A stretch of DNA of 64,000 bases from Levilactobacillus brevis ATCC 14869 = DSM 20054 (GTDB lineage Bacteria; Bacillota; Bacilli; Lactobacillales; Lactobacillaceae), in the NCBI RefSeq assembly GCF_001433855.1, contig NZ_AZCP01000001.1:437187-501186 (forward strand), given 5' to 3'. The notes under the pieces were generated by a model, which worked only from the letters and a program-made list of their open reading frames with translations, was not told the origin of the DNA and did no database searches. Numbering within the stretch: the stretch's first letter is position 1; each line of letters begins with the position of its first letter. Shown one piece after another: positions 35,888 through 46,275 of the stretch. A program made the translations under genes and the position numbers.

Positions 35888-37108
35888 CTATTTACCGGAA
35901 GTGGATGTTTTTGATCGACCAAGCCTACCGGATTTACGTAACCGCCAGTAACCTAGTCCCGCAATAACCACACCGATTCCAGCAATGACATACGGCCCAG
36001 TTGAACCACCGGCCACCGTCACTTTTTCATTACCAATATTTGGATTATACATCGTAATCGTTTGTCCAGTCATTGTCGATAGATTGAACTTTCTTAGATC
36101 CACTTTAAATTCAGCAATATTATGACCATCTTCGGAAGAGACATAACCATCACCAACGGTGCCGTATTGGCCGCCTTCGTTCCATTTACCACCAGTAAAG
36201 CTGACAGCCTTAGCATCGCCCGCACTCACCGGACTAGTTGGCATTTCCTTAGACCAAACGTAGTACTTCTGACCACCAATATCAAAGTTATAGTCACCAT
36301 AGCCCGGAACTAAGCCATACTTCATTTTGACATAAACGTAGACGTAATTGCCATCACTAACCATGGCGGTATAGCCATTGTACCCTTCAGTTAAGGTAAC
36401 ATGCTTCCAGTCAGCAAACTTACCGTCAATCACAATATTTAAGTTATCATTATCGTTATTGGCATTACCGTCCGTGGTAGTCGTTGCCTTAGACGATTGG
36501 TCTTCTTTACCCGCAACCACACCAGTTGCACTTGATGAGCTCGCACTATCGCTAGTCGCCGCGTTCGTCAGATCGTCAACCGTTGTTGAAGCCGAGTCAC
36601 TACCAATGTTGGGGTTGGCCATCGTGACGGATTTGCCATTAGCCGCTTTCGTCAAGCCCAAAGCCGTCAAATCCACTCGAAATTCCGCAAGGTTGTGCGT
36701 GCCATCATTTGATACATAGCCAGTTCCCACAGCACCATACTGCGTGCCTTCATTGGTCTTACCACCAGTAAACGTCACCTTTTTAGTTTCCCCTTTACTG
36801 ACGTTACTTGGAATATTATCTGACCAAATGTAGTATTTTTGCCCGTCAATCGTGAAATTATAATCCCCATAACCAGGTACGGGACCATTTTTCATCTTCA
36901 CGTAAACCTCAACGTATTTCCCGGAACTCACAAGTGCCGTGTCCCCATTATAGCCTTCGGTTAAATTAGCATCTTGCCAATCAGAAAAATTGCCATCAAT
37001 GGCCACTGATGAACTAGCCGCTGCCGCCAACGTTGGTTCCGTGACGATTGCCGTTCCTGCAAGTCCTAACGCTACTGCTCCAGCTAAAATAATCTTTTGT
37101 AATTTCAT
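35888..37108 (-). CDS. Firmicu-CTERM surface protein, likely XrtG substrate
   Basis: Secreted protein of 406 residues. Signal peptide to about residue 31 (LGLAGTAIVTEPTLAAAA). Two tandem homologous domains, about 33-165 and 225-362, each start IDGxFxDWxxxxLTEGYNG and contain GYGDYNFxIxGQKYYxW and GGxxNEGxQYGxVGxGYVS; they resemble DOMON/CBM9-like carbohydrate-binding folds. A Ser/Thr/Asp linker joins them. The end is GGSTGPYVIAGIGVVIAGLGY, a helix, then a basic tail (WRLRKSGRLGRSK), the sorting-signal layout used by exosortases. GGGAGCAGGG before the ATG. Confidence 0.85.
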   Translation of the reverse strand: MKLQKIILAGAVALGLAGTAIVTEPTLAAAASSSVAIDGNFSDWQDANLTEGYNGDTALVSSGKYVEVYVKMKNGPVPGYGDYNFTIDGQKYYIWSDNIPSNVSKGETKKVTFTGGKTNEGTQYGAVGTGYVSNDGTHNLAEFRVDLTALGLTKAANGKSVTMANPNIGSDSASTTVDDLTNAATSDSASSSSATGVVAGKEDQSSKATTTTDGNANNDNDNLNIVIDGKFADWKHVTLTEGYNGYTAMVSDGNYVYVYVKMKYGLVPGYGDYNFDIGGQKYYVWSKEMPTSPVSAGDAKAVSFTGGKWNEGGQYGTVGDGYVSSEDGHNIAEFKVDLRKFNLSTMTGQTITMYNPNIGNEKVTVAGGSTGPYVIAGIGVVIAGLGYWRLRKSGRLGRSKTSTSGK

Positions 37109-37420
37109 AAAGTCCCTGCTCCCAAAAAAAGTTCACGACCCAGCTTTCCCGCCAGTCGTTTTATCTTCATTTACGTTATATAATGATTGAAATATATTGC
37201 TCACAATCATATTATATCATCAGCATTAATTAAGCAACATAACTAACGCTACCAGATACGCGAATCTGGGCGATTTTTACGCGTTGGCGAGCCCCCATCG
37301 AAAGAGAGTGGGACCTGGCTGACGAGATTAAGCCGGAACTAGTTGCCTTTTAGCGCACGTTTTGGTACCCAATACTCGGCAACGCAAAAGAGGTCGAGAC
37401 TTTTGTCCCTGACCCCTCAC
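37109..37420. other. Intergenic region upstream of the XrtG locus
   Basis: 312 bp without a gene. On the minus strand TTGCTT (37232-37237) and TATAAT (37211-37216) are 15 bp apart, a short but possible promoter for the surface-protein gene. ATGATTG (37183-37189) and CAATCAT (37204-37210) form an inverted repeat just downstream of the -10. 37389-37418 folds as a hairpin (GAGGGGTC...GACCTC with TTTT on the minus strand) and terminates the XRE gene. About 37297-37388 holds an unexplained conserved-looking intergenic stretch. Confidence 0.45.
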
Positions 37421-37624
37421 TTACTCTTCAACGTATTGTAGAATATCACCTGGCTGACAATCCAGTGCCTGACAAATCTTCTCTAATGTACTGAACCGGA
37501 TTGCCTTAGCCTTGCCCGTTTTCAAAATTGATAAATTGGCAGGTGTAATGCCGACCAACTGGGCCAATTCTTGGCTACTGATGTTATGTTCTGCCATCAC
37601 AACGTTTAGCGTTAATTTAATCAC
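37421..37624 (-). CDS. XRE-family small regulator (YozG/Cro-like)
   Basis: Helix-turn-helix protein of 67 residues (LNVVMAEHNISSQELAQLVGITPANLSILKTGKAKAIRFSTLEKICQALDCQPGDILQY), i.e. essentially a bare Cro/C1 domain. GTG start behind GAAGGTGACG. It follows the DUF2975 gene by 19 bp. XRE-DUF2975 pairs are common in lactobacilli; the membrane partner may modulate this DNA-binding protein. Confidence 0.82.
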   Translation of the reverse strand: MIKLTLNVVMAEHNISSQELAQLVGITPANLSILKTGKAKAIRFSTLEKICQALDCQPGDILQYVEE

Positions 37625-37643
37625 ACCGTCACCTTCCCATCAT

Positions 37644-38219
37644 TCAAACGGTCAAGTCATTCTCAGCCTTGATGGCCATCGCATGCTGGTACGTCACATA
37701 GATGGCTCCCAAGGCAATCGCGACAAATAAATCATCGAAACAAGTCGGCCACGTTGCCGAAGCAACACCGTTGTTAATGCGGAAGAACCAACTACTAGAC
37801 AGCTGGTTCCCACTAGCCATAAATACATCGGCTACCACCATCACCAATTGGGCCATCACCATTGTTTTTAACGAGCCAACATTCTCTGTAGAAAAATAGT
37901 GTTGTTGATCAATATTTTCCAAAATTTCCAATAACGCTCGCAAGAACTTAATACCAGCCCATACATTGATGGCAATCCCAATGGCCATCAAAATAGCATA
38001 TGGCCAACTGGGAAAACTCTGCATCACGGCCGCAGAAATGACATGCCTTCCTGGCGTCAATAAAAAATCATCCCCGGTTAAAATACTATTAACGATACGG
38101 CCGGAAATTGCTTCGTATAGGTAATAAAACGGTACGATAAAGCAAAGATACATGAAGAACACTGCAATATTACCAAAAATCATAATCGCGTTTAGTCCCG
38201 CACTCAACCACTTTGACAT
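37644..38219 (-). CDS. DUF2975 family membrane protein
   Basis: Membrane protein of 191 residues with four segments (about 15-40, 75-100, 120-145, 160-180). Start at ATG 38219 after AAAGGGAG; the frame is open 13 codons further without a ribosome binding site. It is coupled with the YozG-like regulator downstream. Function is unknown; the pair may be a small membrane-sensing switch. Confidence 0.7.
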   Translation of the reverse strand: MSKWLSAGLNAIMIFGNIAVFFMYLCFIVPFYYLYEAISGRIVNSILTGDDFLLTPGRHVISAAVMQSFPSWPYAILMAIGIAINVWAGIKFLRALLEILENIDQQHYFSTENVGSLKTMVMAQLVMVVADVFMASGNQLSSSWFFRINNGVASATWPTCFDDLFVAIALGAIYVTYQHAMAIKAENDLTV

Positions 38220-38349
38220 GATTAGCATCTCCCTTTTACTCATTTTCGATAATAGCATATCGATAAACGATAATCAATAATTGTTTCTCAATAATTTTAA
38301 CGTTTAACTAACCATAGCATTTATATCCCATGCCTATTTTCTGAGGGCA

Positions 38350-38379
38350 CAAAAAAAGCCGGCCAACGCCGACTTTTTG
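38350..38379 (-). terminator. Intrinsic terminator
   Basis: Minus strand GTCGGC-GTTG-GCCGGC followed by seven T residues, just after the glpK stop. Confidence 0.75.
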
Positions 38380-38391
38380 CTATCTGCTCCA

Positions 38392-39909
<1,518 letters not shown>

Positions 39910-40005
39910 TCATTCGTTGTTAGCAACGGCCTTATTTTGCCGTGATGTCGCACATGCTTCTAGTATACCGAAAAGTCACGGCTACGCCAATTACTTTTCC
40001 AAATG

Positions 40006-40049
40006 AAACCGCCACCAAGCTGAATTTGTCGGCGTTGGTGGCGGTTTAT
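40006..40049 (-). terminator. Intrinsic terminator
   Basis: AACCGCCACCAA pairs with TTGGTGGCGGTT between the tautomerase and glpK genes; both sides have short A/T runs. It serves the tautomerase transcript. Confidence 0.75.
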
Positions 40050-40069
40050 AAGTTTTCACAAATGTTTTT

Positions 40070-40258
40070 TTACTTTTCGTCGCTCTTTAAAACGCCGGCC
40101 ACGCCGTAACGGTTAGGTTGCATTTCACGTAAAATAACGTGGACGTGTTCAGCAGGAGCCCCCGTGTTTTTAGTCACAGCGGTCGTCACGTCTTGAACTA
40201 AAGCCTTGAGTTGGTCTTGTGAACGACCAGCAATTAAGTCGATGTTTACGATTGGCAT
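40070..40258 (-). CDS. 4-oxalocrotonate tautomerase family protein
   Basis: Small enzyme of 62 residues. The catalytic Pro1 follows the start Met (MPIVNIDLIAGRS), with the QLKALVQDVTTAV helix and VHVILREMQPNRYGVAG strand region of the family. These form hexamers that tautomerise enol/keto acids; in lactobacilli the physiological substrate is unknown. GGGAACG precedes ATG 40258. Stand-alone gene. Confidence 0.88.
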   Translation of the reverse strand: MPIVNIDLIAGRSQDQLKALVQDVTTAVTKNTGAPAEHVHVILREMQPNRYGVAGVLKSDEK

Positions 40259-40340
40259 TGAGTTTCGTTCCCTTCTCTTCTTAGATACCCATCATTATAC
40301 CGGTTCTGGTAGCTCGGAGCAATTTTATTATAACCACTCG

Positions 40341-41234
40341 TTATTTTTGATGCTGCCGTAATTTTAATTGGGCCGTTTCATCATAAAAATTCCCTTCGAT
40401 GTCGACCGTGTTCACTAAGTTAACAAACGCATGGGGATCAACGTCTTTAACCGCATGTTCCAATTCGTACAGCTCATAACGAGAAATCACGGTCATCAAC
40501 ACGGCACTTTCTTTACGGGTGTAGGCCCCAAACGATGGCATCACAGTGATGCCTCGAATTAAACGTTGATTCAACTCGGCAATAACGGCATCTTGCTGAG
40601 TTGTCACAATAAACGCTGTCAGTTTTTGATGCCGCGTGTGAATGCTATCAACTACCCGTGACATGGCATAAATCGAAATAATCGTATACAGTGCACTTTC
40701 CCAGCCAAAGAGAAATCCTGCCACAATCACAATACCAAAATTAATGATCATCATCAGCGTCCCAATTGTCCGCCCGGTCGTCTTCTCCAAAACCACGGCA
40801 ACAATATCCATACCACCAGTGGAAAACCCATTCTTCAACGGATAAGCCACGCCGACACCCGTTAAGATACCACCAAACAGTGCCGCTAATAACGAGTTGT
40901 TGGAAATATTTGAGACGGGCACCACAATGGCTAACACCGAAGTCAAAACCGCGACCATAATTGAATAGACTGTGAAGCCACGGCCAACCTTGAACCATCC
41001 CAATAATCCAATTGGAATGTTAAACAGCAAAATAAACCACCCAGTACTCACATGAATACCGCCCATTTGTAGCAAAGTTGCGATAATTTGTGAGACCCCG
41101 TTAATCCCGGCACTGAAAATCTTACCCGGTACCAGAAATTCATTTAGCGCAATGGCCGTAATCAATGCCGAGCCAATCATAATTAAAAGGTGTTTGCCCA
41201 CCTCACGGCGACTCTTTTCTAACATAATTCTCAT
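40341..41234 (-). CDS. YitT family membrane protein
   Basis: Membrane protein of 297 residues with five or six helices and a C-terminal cytosolic domain (DUF2179-like, including RGITVMPSFGAYTRKESAVLMTVISRYELYEL). The N-terminal part GSALITAIALNEFLVPGKIFSAGINGVSQII is typical. Start at ATG 41234 after GGAAGGGGCG. Transport role is unproven in the family. The short hydrophobic frame just upstream (41267-41455) is not supported. Confidence 0.82.
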   Translation of the reverse strand: MRIMLEKSRREVGKHLLIMIGSALITAIALNEFLVPGKIFSAGINGVSQIIATLLQMGGIHVSTGWFILLFNIPIGLLGWFKVGRGFTVYSIMVAVLTSVLAIVVPVSNISNNSLLAALFGGILTGVGVAYPLKNGFSTGGMDIVAVVLEKTTGRTIGTLMMIINFGIVIVAGFLFGWESALYTIISIYAMSRVVDSIHTRHQKLTAFIVTTQQDAVIAELNQRLIRGITVMPSFGAYTRKESAVLMTVISRYELYELEHAVKDVDPHAFVNLVNTVDIEGNFYDETAQLKLRQHQK

Positions 41235-41504
41235 TATTCGCCCCTTCCACAGGATAGTCGTTTTCATTATTTAACCACATCCCCTAGCACTTGACCAGTG
41301 AAACTATGCGTCTGGTTGGGCCACTTGGAAAACCTAGACGGCGATTTACCCGGTACTTCGGTTTTCACACCGACTGTATAAATATTTGCTTTTATGAGAA
41401 TAATAAACAAAATAATTAAAATGCCCCCGAAATTAAGCGACAATAATCTAATCATGCTAAAATAGGAATGTAATTTTATTCAAAATTTTGAAAGGAGCGC
41501 TCCC

Positions 41505-42920
41505 ATGAATTATTCCGCTTGTACCAGTATCTTAGTTGGCCCGCAGGCAACAATGGACGGGTCCGTTTTGATCGGTCGTAATGAAGATGCTAAAGCCGCT
41601 TGGCCCAAGCATTTCATCGTACATCCCGCCACAACCGTTGCTACCCCACCACAGTTTGTCAGCACAGACAATGGCTTCACTATGCCACTGCCAACACAGG
41701 CCGCCAAATACACAGCCACACCTGAATGGACTGACAAGTACGGTCTATTCGAAGAGGACGGTATTAATGAATACGGTGTCGCCATGAGTGCCACTGAAAG
41801 CACCTATTCTAATGAACGCGTCTTGGGCGCTGATCCGCTAGTTAAGGACGGCCTGGGTGAAGAGGCTATGGTTACTGTCGTCTTACCCTACGTGAAGACG
41901 GCCCGAGAAGGTGTTGCACGACTCGGTCAACTGATCGAACAATACGGAACAAATGAATCTAATGGGATTTTGTTTGCTGACCAACAAGAAGCCTGGTACC
42001 TAGAGACCGGTGCTGGTCATTACTGGGTAGCTCAACGTATCCCAGCTAACGCCTATGCAGTCGTAGCTAACCAGATGGCTATCCAGGCCGTCGATTTTGC
42101 CGATGCGGATAACTTCATGTTTGCTAAAAATCTGCAAGCATTTGTGACCGATAATCACTTGAATCCCCATCCAGACCGTTTTATTTGGCGTGAAATCTTT
42201 GGGACCCAAGATCAATCCGATTTGTACTACAATACCCCACGGGTTTGGTACGGTCAGAAACGCTTCACACCCCAAGTCTCACAGGAACCGCAATCATTTG
42301 ATTTGCCTTTTATTCAATACGCCGATCGACTCTTGTCGGTTGATGACGCCCAGCAATACCTGAGTAGCCACTTTGAGGAGACACCTTACGATCCTGTGGG
42401 ATCAGGGACCGCTGAACAAAAACATCGCTTCCGACCCGTTAGTCTCGCCAAAACGCAAGAATCGCACGTCTTACAGCTGCGACCAAATATGACTCCCGGC
42501 TTGGCCGGCATTCAGTGGTTGGCCATGGGCGTCGGTGCCCAAAGTGTTTACGTGCCCTTCTACGCTGGCATCGATAGTACTCCGTCAGCCTATCACTTGG
42601 GCACCGAAACTTACGATTCAAAGTCTGCCTACTGGACTTACAAGTTAGTGAGTGTGTTGCTAGATGCCCACTACCACACCGCTTTGCCTACAGTCAGTGA
42701 GACGCAAAAGGCCTTGCGAATTGCCTTCAAACAGGCAGTCCAAGAAACGGACCGTGGGGCACAGACTCTCAGTGGCACTGAACTTAGTCGCTACCTGACC
42801 CAACGCTCTAACGAAGTCGCTGAACTGGGATTGAAGCGTTATCGCGAGCTAGCTGCAACGTTAATTACACAAGCGACCGATCTTGGGCCGTTGAACTATC
42901 ACCAAGATTTAAACTTATAA
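41505..42920 (+). CDS. C69 family dipeptidase
   Basis: N-terminal nucleophile hydrolase of 471 residues related to PepDA. The nucleophile Cys6 is in MNYSACTSILVG; the next motif DGSVLIGRNEDAK is also typical. It cuts dipeptides in the cytosol. AAAGGAGCGCTCCC precedes the ATG. It is followed after 45 bp by a YjeM-type amino acid permease, probably in one transcript, which suggests joint use of peptide-derived amino acids. Confidence 0.88.
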   Translation: MNYSACTSILVGPQATMDGSVLIGRNEDAKAAWPKHFIVHPATTVATPPQFVSTDNGFTMPLPTQAAKYTATPEWTDKYGLFEEDGINEYGVAMSATESTYSNERVLGADPLVKDGLGEEAMVTVVLPYVKTAREGVARLGQLIEQYGTNESNGILFADQQEAWYLETGAGHYWVAQRIPANAYAVVANQMAIQAVDFADADNFMFAKNLQAFVTDNHLNPHPDRFIWREIFGTQDQSDLYYNTPRVWYGQKRFTPQVSQEPQSFDLPFIQYADRLLSVDDAQQYLSSHFEETPYDPVGSGTAEQKHRFRPVSLAKTQESHVLQLRPNMTPGLAGIQWLAMGVGAQSVYVPFYAGIDSTPSAYHLGTETYDSKSAYWTYKLVSVLLDAHYHTALPTVSETQKALRIAFKQAVQETDRGAQTLSGTELSRYLTQRSNEVAELGLKRYRELAATLITQATDLGPLNYHQDLNL

Positions 42921-42965
42921 TCGAAGCTGAGACAATCCTCACTTCAAATGGGAGATAATTTAAAC

Positions 42966-44474
42966 ATGGAAAAGCAAAAAAAGATTGGCGTCTTTAGTCT
43001 GATCTTAATGATCTTTTCGTCAATTTATGGTTTTGCCAACACAACTGTGGCCTTTGATCAAATGGGCTACGCTAGTATCATTTGGTACATCTTAGCTGCA
43101 TTACTGTTCTTCTTACCGAGTGCACTAATGCTAGCCGAATACGGTTCCGCCTTCAAGGAAGCCAAGGGGGGAATCTACTCGTGGCTGGCTGGATCAATTG
43201 GAGAAAAATGGGCCTTTATCGGCACATTTATCTGGTTATCCTCTTGGATTATTTGGATGTTATCCACGGCGACTAAAGTCTGGATCCCCTTATCAACGTT
43301 AATTTCCGGGAGTGATCAAACGCAAACGTGGTCATTTCTAGGATTGTCCTCCACGCAAACAGTGGGGCTCCTCGGGATTATCTGGATTCTAGCGGTTACC
43401 TTCTTCGCCTCTCGGGGGGTTAAGTCAATCGCCCGTATCTCCTCTATCGGCGGCATGTTCGTGATGTTTCTCACCGCTCTCTTCTTTGTTGCTAGCATCG
43501 TCATTCTTTTCTTAAATGGTGGTCAGCTAGCTGAGCCGATCGATGGCTTTCACAGTTTTGCCGCCTCACCAAATCCCCAATTCTCATCACCAATGGCCCT
43601 CGTTTCTTTCATTACTTATGCGGTCTTTGCCTACGCCGGTATGGAATCAATGGGTGGGATTACGGATAGTATGGATAAGCCTGAAAAGACGTTCCCCCGT
43701 GGCTTAATTATCTCCACCATCGCCATTACCATTATGTACTCGCTATCTATCTTCCTCTGGGGGATCAGTACTAACTGGACGGCTGTGCTTGGTAAGAATC
43801 AAGTCAACTTGGGAAACATTACTTACGTCTTGATGAACAACCTAGGCCTTGAATTGGGTAAAGCGATGGGCTTATCTGGGGCAACAGCCATCACATTAGG
43901 CCATCTATTAGCTCGTTTGACTGGATTAAGTATGTTTATGGCTTACTTAGGGTCCTTCTTTGTCCTTATCTACTCACCACTGAAATCATTTATCTTAGGA
44001 TCATCGCCTAAGCTATGGCCTAAGAAGATGACTAAGCTCAATAAAGCCGGCATGCCGGCTTTCTCCATGTGGATTCAAGCAATTGTAGTGGCTGTCTTCA
44101 TCTTCCTAGTCGCCTTTGGGGGCTCCGCAGCTAATCAATTTTACTTGATTCTAACGGACATGGGGAATGTCTCCACCTCCTTCCCTTACCTCTTCTTGAT
44201 TGGTGCCTTTCCTTTCTTTAAACGCCGTCAAGATTTGGAACGACCATTTGTTATTTTTAAGAGTCGTTTCTGGACAGATGCCATCGTCACGGTCGTGATG
44301 ATTGTCTTAATCGGAGGGATTGGCTTTACTTGTCTCCAACCCATTATGGAGCATGATTATATGACGGCTTTCTGGACCATCATCGGTCCAATCTTCTTCG
44401 GGGCTGTCGCTTGGATCTTCTATCGTGGCGCACAAAAGCGTTCTACTTCAGTCGACTCAGCTAACGAAAACTAA
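42966..44474 (+). CDS. APC family permease, YjeM/glutamate-GABA antiporter type
   Basis: Integral membrane protein of 502 residues with about 12 helices. It begins KKIGVFSLILMIFSSIYGFANT and has AEYGSAFKEAKGGIYSWL in helix 2-3, the pattern of the YjeM/GadC-like group. The ATG at 42966 follows GGGAG; the six codons before it overlap that site. Likely an amino acid exchanger; specificity unknown. Same operon as the C69 dipeptidase; ended by a terminator. Confidence 0.83.
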   Translation: MEKQKKIGVFSLILMIFSSIYGFANTTVAFDQMGYASIIWYILAALLFFLPSALMLAEYGSAFKEAKGGIYSWLAGSIGEKWAFIGTFIWLSSWIIWMLSTATKVWIPLSTLISGSDQTQTWSFLGLSSTQTVGLLGIIWILAVTFFASRGVKSIARISSIGGMFVMFLTALFFVASIVILFLNGGQLAEPIDGFHSFAASPNPQFSSPMALVSFITYAVFAYAGMESMGGITDSMDKPEKTFPRGLIISTIAITIMYSLSIFLWGISTNWTAVLGKNQVNLGNITYVLMNNLGLELGKAMGLSGATAITLGHLLARLTGLSMFMAYLGSFFVLIYSPLKSFILGSSPKLWPKKMTKLNKAGMPAFSMWIQAIVVAVFIFLVAFGGSAANQFYLILTDMGNVSTSFPYLFLIGAFPFFKRRQDLERPFVIFKSRFWTDAIVTVVMIVLIGGIGFTCLQPIMEHDYMTAFWTIIGPIFFGAVAWIFYRGAQKRSTSVDSANEN

Positions 44475-44487
44475 ATCAATTTATCTT

Positions 44488-44530
44488 TCAAGAGTCCGGG
44501 ACAGCAGTTCCGGACTCTTTGTATTTTTAA
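44488..44530 (+). terminator. Intrinsic terminator
   Basis: GAGTCCGG pairs with CCGGACTC around a ten-base loop, then TTTGTATTTTT. It ends the dipeptidase-permease transcript. Confidence 0.85.
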
Positions 44531-44638
44531 ATATCGGGAACTGAAACGGCGGCGTTGTTTACCAGGGGGAAGTCATTCTATGGTCATATCGTGCTAACCT
44601 TTGCTATTATTGAGACTAAACGAGAGGAGCTGAGGAGA

Positions 44639-45463
44639 ATGCCTTCACAATTAGGGATTACCCTAAAACAAGTCCGATTGCAGCAACACCTATCACAAGC
44701 TACCGTGGCAACCGGCATTTGCGCCCAGTCCATGCTATCGGCCATTGAAAACGGCAAATACACCCCTAACGCGACTCTGTTAATGCGCCTGTGTCAGCGG
44801 CTGAAAATTAGCCTTGACCAATTAAGTCTCGCTGAGAATTTTACCATCAGTGATCTTGAGCAGATAAACGACCGACTCGCCAAATTATGTGATCACCATC
44901 GTTATACCGATCTACGAGAATTCTTACTGACCGACGCCGTTCAAGCACGCTTGACAACAAATGTCCAACTTGCAGCCTATTACTATTATCTAGGCATCAC
45001 CGATTTTCAACTCGGTCACCTAACCGATGCACAGCAGCAATTTCAGCTCGCCCTCGCCAGTGCCCCAGCACAACACCGGACCACCCTTAGTCGGTTATGT
45101 TGGATGTCCTTGGCGCTGATTCATGCGAGTCGCCAACAGGCTAACGCCAGTGAGGAAGCCATGACACAGGCAGTCACGCAACTCAAAACGGCCCCCTATG
45201 AAGCTAACTTAAACAGTCTCTTCTACTTAGCGGCGGTTAGCCACTTAAAGTTAAACCAACTAACGATCGCAGCTCAGTGGCTCGAACGGGGAATTGACTT
45301 TGCGACTGACCATGACTCACATTACATGCTAGCCAATGATTATCATTTACTGGCGGTTATTGCCAGTCGAAGCGAACAAATAGACCAGCAACGGACCGCC
45401 CAAGCAACTGAACACGTCCTAACCACTTTGTTTCACGAGTCCATTTACGATCGACTAGACTAA
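44639..45463 (+). CDS. Rgg/PlcR-like XRE regulator with TPR domain
   Basis: Protein of 274 residues. The helix-turn-helix is at residues 6-60 (LKQVRLQQHLSQATVATGICAQSMLSAIENGKYTPNATLLMRLCQRL); the rest is all helical with repeats of tetratricopeptide type. Proteins of this form bind short peptides. ATG 44639 is behind GAGCTGAGGAG. I searched both sides for a short pheromone gene and found no convincing one, so it is an orphan or senses an external peptide. Confidence 0.8.
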   Translation: MPSQLGITLKQVRLQQHLSQATVATGICAQSMLSAIENGKYTPNATLLMRLCQRLKISLDQLSLAENFTISDLEQINDRLAKLCDHHRYTDLREFLLTDAVQARLTTNVQLAAYYYYLGITDFQLGHLTDAQQQFQLALASAPAQHRTTLSRLCWMSLALIHASRQQANASEEAMTQAVTQLKTAPYEANLNSLFYLAAVSHLKLNQLTIAAQWLERGIDFATDHDSHYMLANDYHLLAVIASRSEQIDQQRTAQATEHVLTTLFHESIYDRLD

Positions 45464-45475
45464 GACGTTCAACTT

Positions 45476-45520
45476 AAAAAGCGACTGCAGAATTCTGACA
45501 ATTCCGCAGTCGCTTTTTAA
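45476..45520. terminator. Bidirectional terminator
   Basis: AAAAAGCGACTGC-GAATT and AATTC-GCAGTCGCTTTTT pair across a short loop, between the convergent Rgg-like and TetR genes. Confidence 0.9.
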
Positions 45521-45547
45521 GTAATGAACCGTAACATCTTATACCAT

Positions 45548-46144
45548 TTATCGACCTAATTGCTGCATGGCCGGTAAGATGAGATCATCTACCAATCGTG
45601 TGATTTCAATTTCTCCAGGGATTGCCCCACCGATCATTGTCACATACCGAATCTGATTAAACATGGCCAATAACGTAGCCTGGGGTGGCGTGCGTAAAAG
45701 CTCATGACGGCGTCTGGCGTTTTCTACGACTTGCTGCATTAAGGCCAGATTAGCCGTTGTTGATAACGATAAGATTTTAGCTAATTGCCGTTGATCCTGC
45801 TCATCAACAGCTAAGCTAAAGAGTTGCCGAAAGTATTGGGAAACACCCGCCGTTGCCGCTTGTGCAAATGACGTTCCCACATAAATTAAATCTGCTCGTA
45901 GGCTGCCCTGATCGATATGTTCCAGTTGCATCGACTGTGGATCTTGCTGCCGATAATGAGTCAGAGTCGCCAATACCAAGTCAAACGGCGACTCCCAATA
46001 ACGGTACAAGACCGTTCGACTTGTGTGGGCGGCCTTCGCCACTTGACTAAAGGTCAACGCTGTCCCATTATTCGTGGCCAATAATTGATACGTCACTTGA
46101 TAAATGGCCGTTTCTAATTCATCACCCCGTCGTCGTGTTCCCAT
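45548..46144 (-). CDS. TetR/AcrR family regulator
   Basis: Protein of 198 residues with a TetR helix-turn-helix (YQLLATNNGTALTFSQVAKAAHTSRTVLYRYWESPFDLV). ATG 46144 is six bases from GGAGGG; an earlier in-frame ATG abuts that site. It is divergent from the flavoprotein gene at 46276, and a perfect operator-like palindrome overlaps that gene's promoter, so this is its probable repressor. Confidence 0.83.
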   Translation of the reverse strand: MGTRRRGDELETAIYQVTYQLLATNNGTALTFSQVAKAAHTSRTVLYRYWESPFDLVLATLTHYRQQDPQSMQLEHIDQGSLRADLIYVGTSFAQAATAGVSQYFRQLFSLAVDEQDQRQLAKILSLSTTANLALMQQVVENARRRHELLRTPPQATLLAMFNQIRYVTMIGGAIPGEIEITRLVDDLILPAMQQLGR

Positions 46145-46213
46145 AAGCATCCCTCCAAGATACAGTATAAGCGAAGTTGTGCTTTAAATAAATAAGAAAC
46201 ACCATGAACCCTA

Positions 46214-46242
46214 TTGATTCACTAAGATACGAGGCGTATCTT
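46214..46242 (+). promoter_or_regulatory. Promoter with TetR operator for the flavoprotein gene
   Basis: TTGATT (46214-46219) and TATCTT (46237-46242) are 17 bp apart. AAGATACG-AGG-CGTATCTT (46224-46242) is a perfect palindrome that covers the spacer and -10 box. A half-site copy (AAGATAC near 46158) lies near the TetR start, so repression of both directions is likely. Confidence 0.7.
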
Positions 46243-46275
46243 GTACTCATCACTTAATTAAAGGAAGTCCTCTTC

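Noticed and set aside
37297-37388. Possible mobile or structured intergenic element
   Set aside because: Only partial, imperfect pairing with the flanking GTCCC text was found and no second copy was noticed in the window.
41267-41455. 62-codon minus frame upstream of the YitT gene with a hydrophobic start
   Set aside because: No ribosome binding site at its start, and the later residues look random; the upstream part is leader DNA.
44475-44638. Pheromone gene for the Rgg-like regulator
   Set aside because: Only a five-codon frame and leader text were found; no short hydrophobic peptide with a ribosome binding site.
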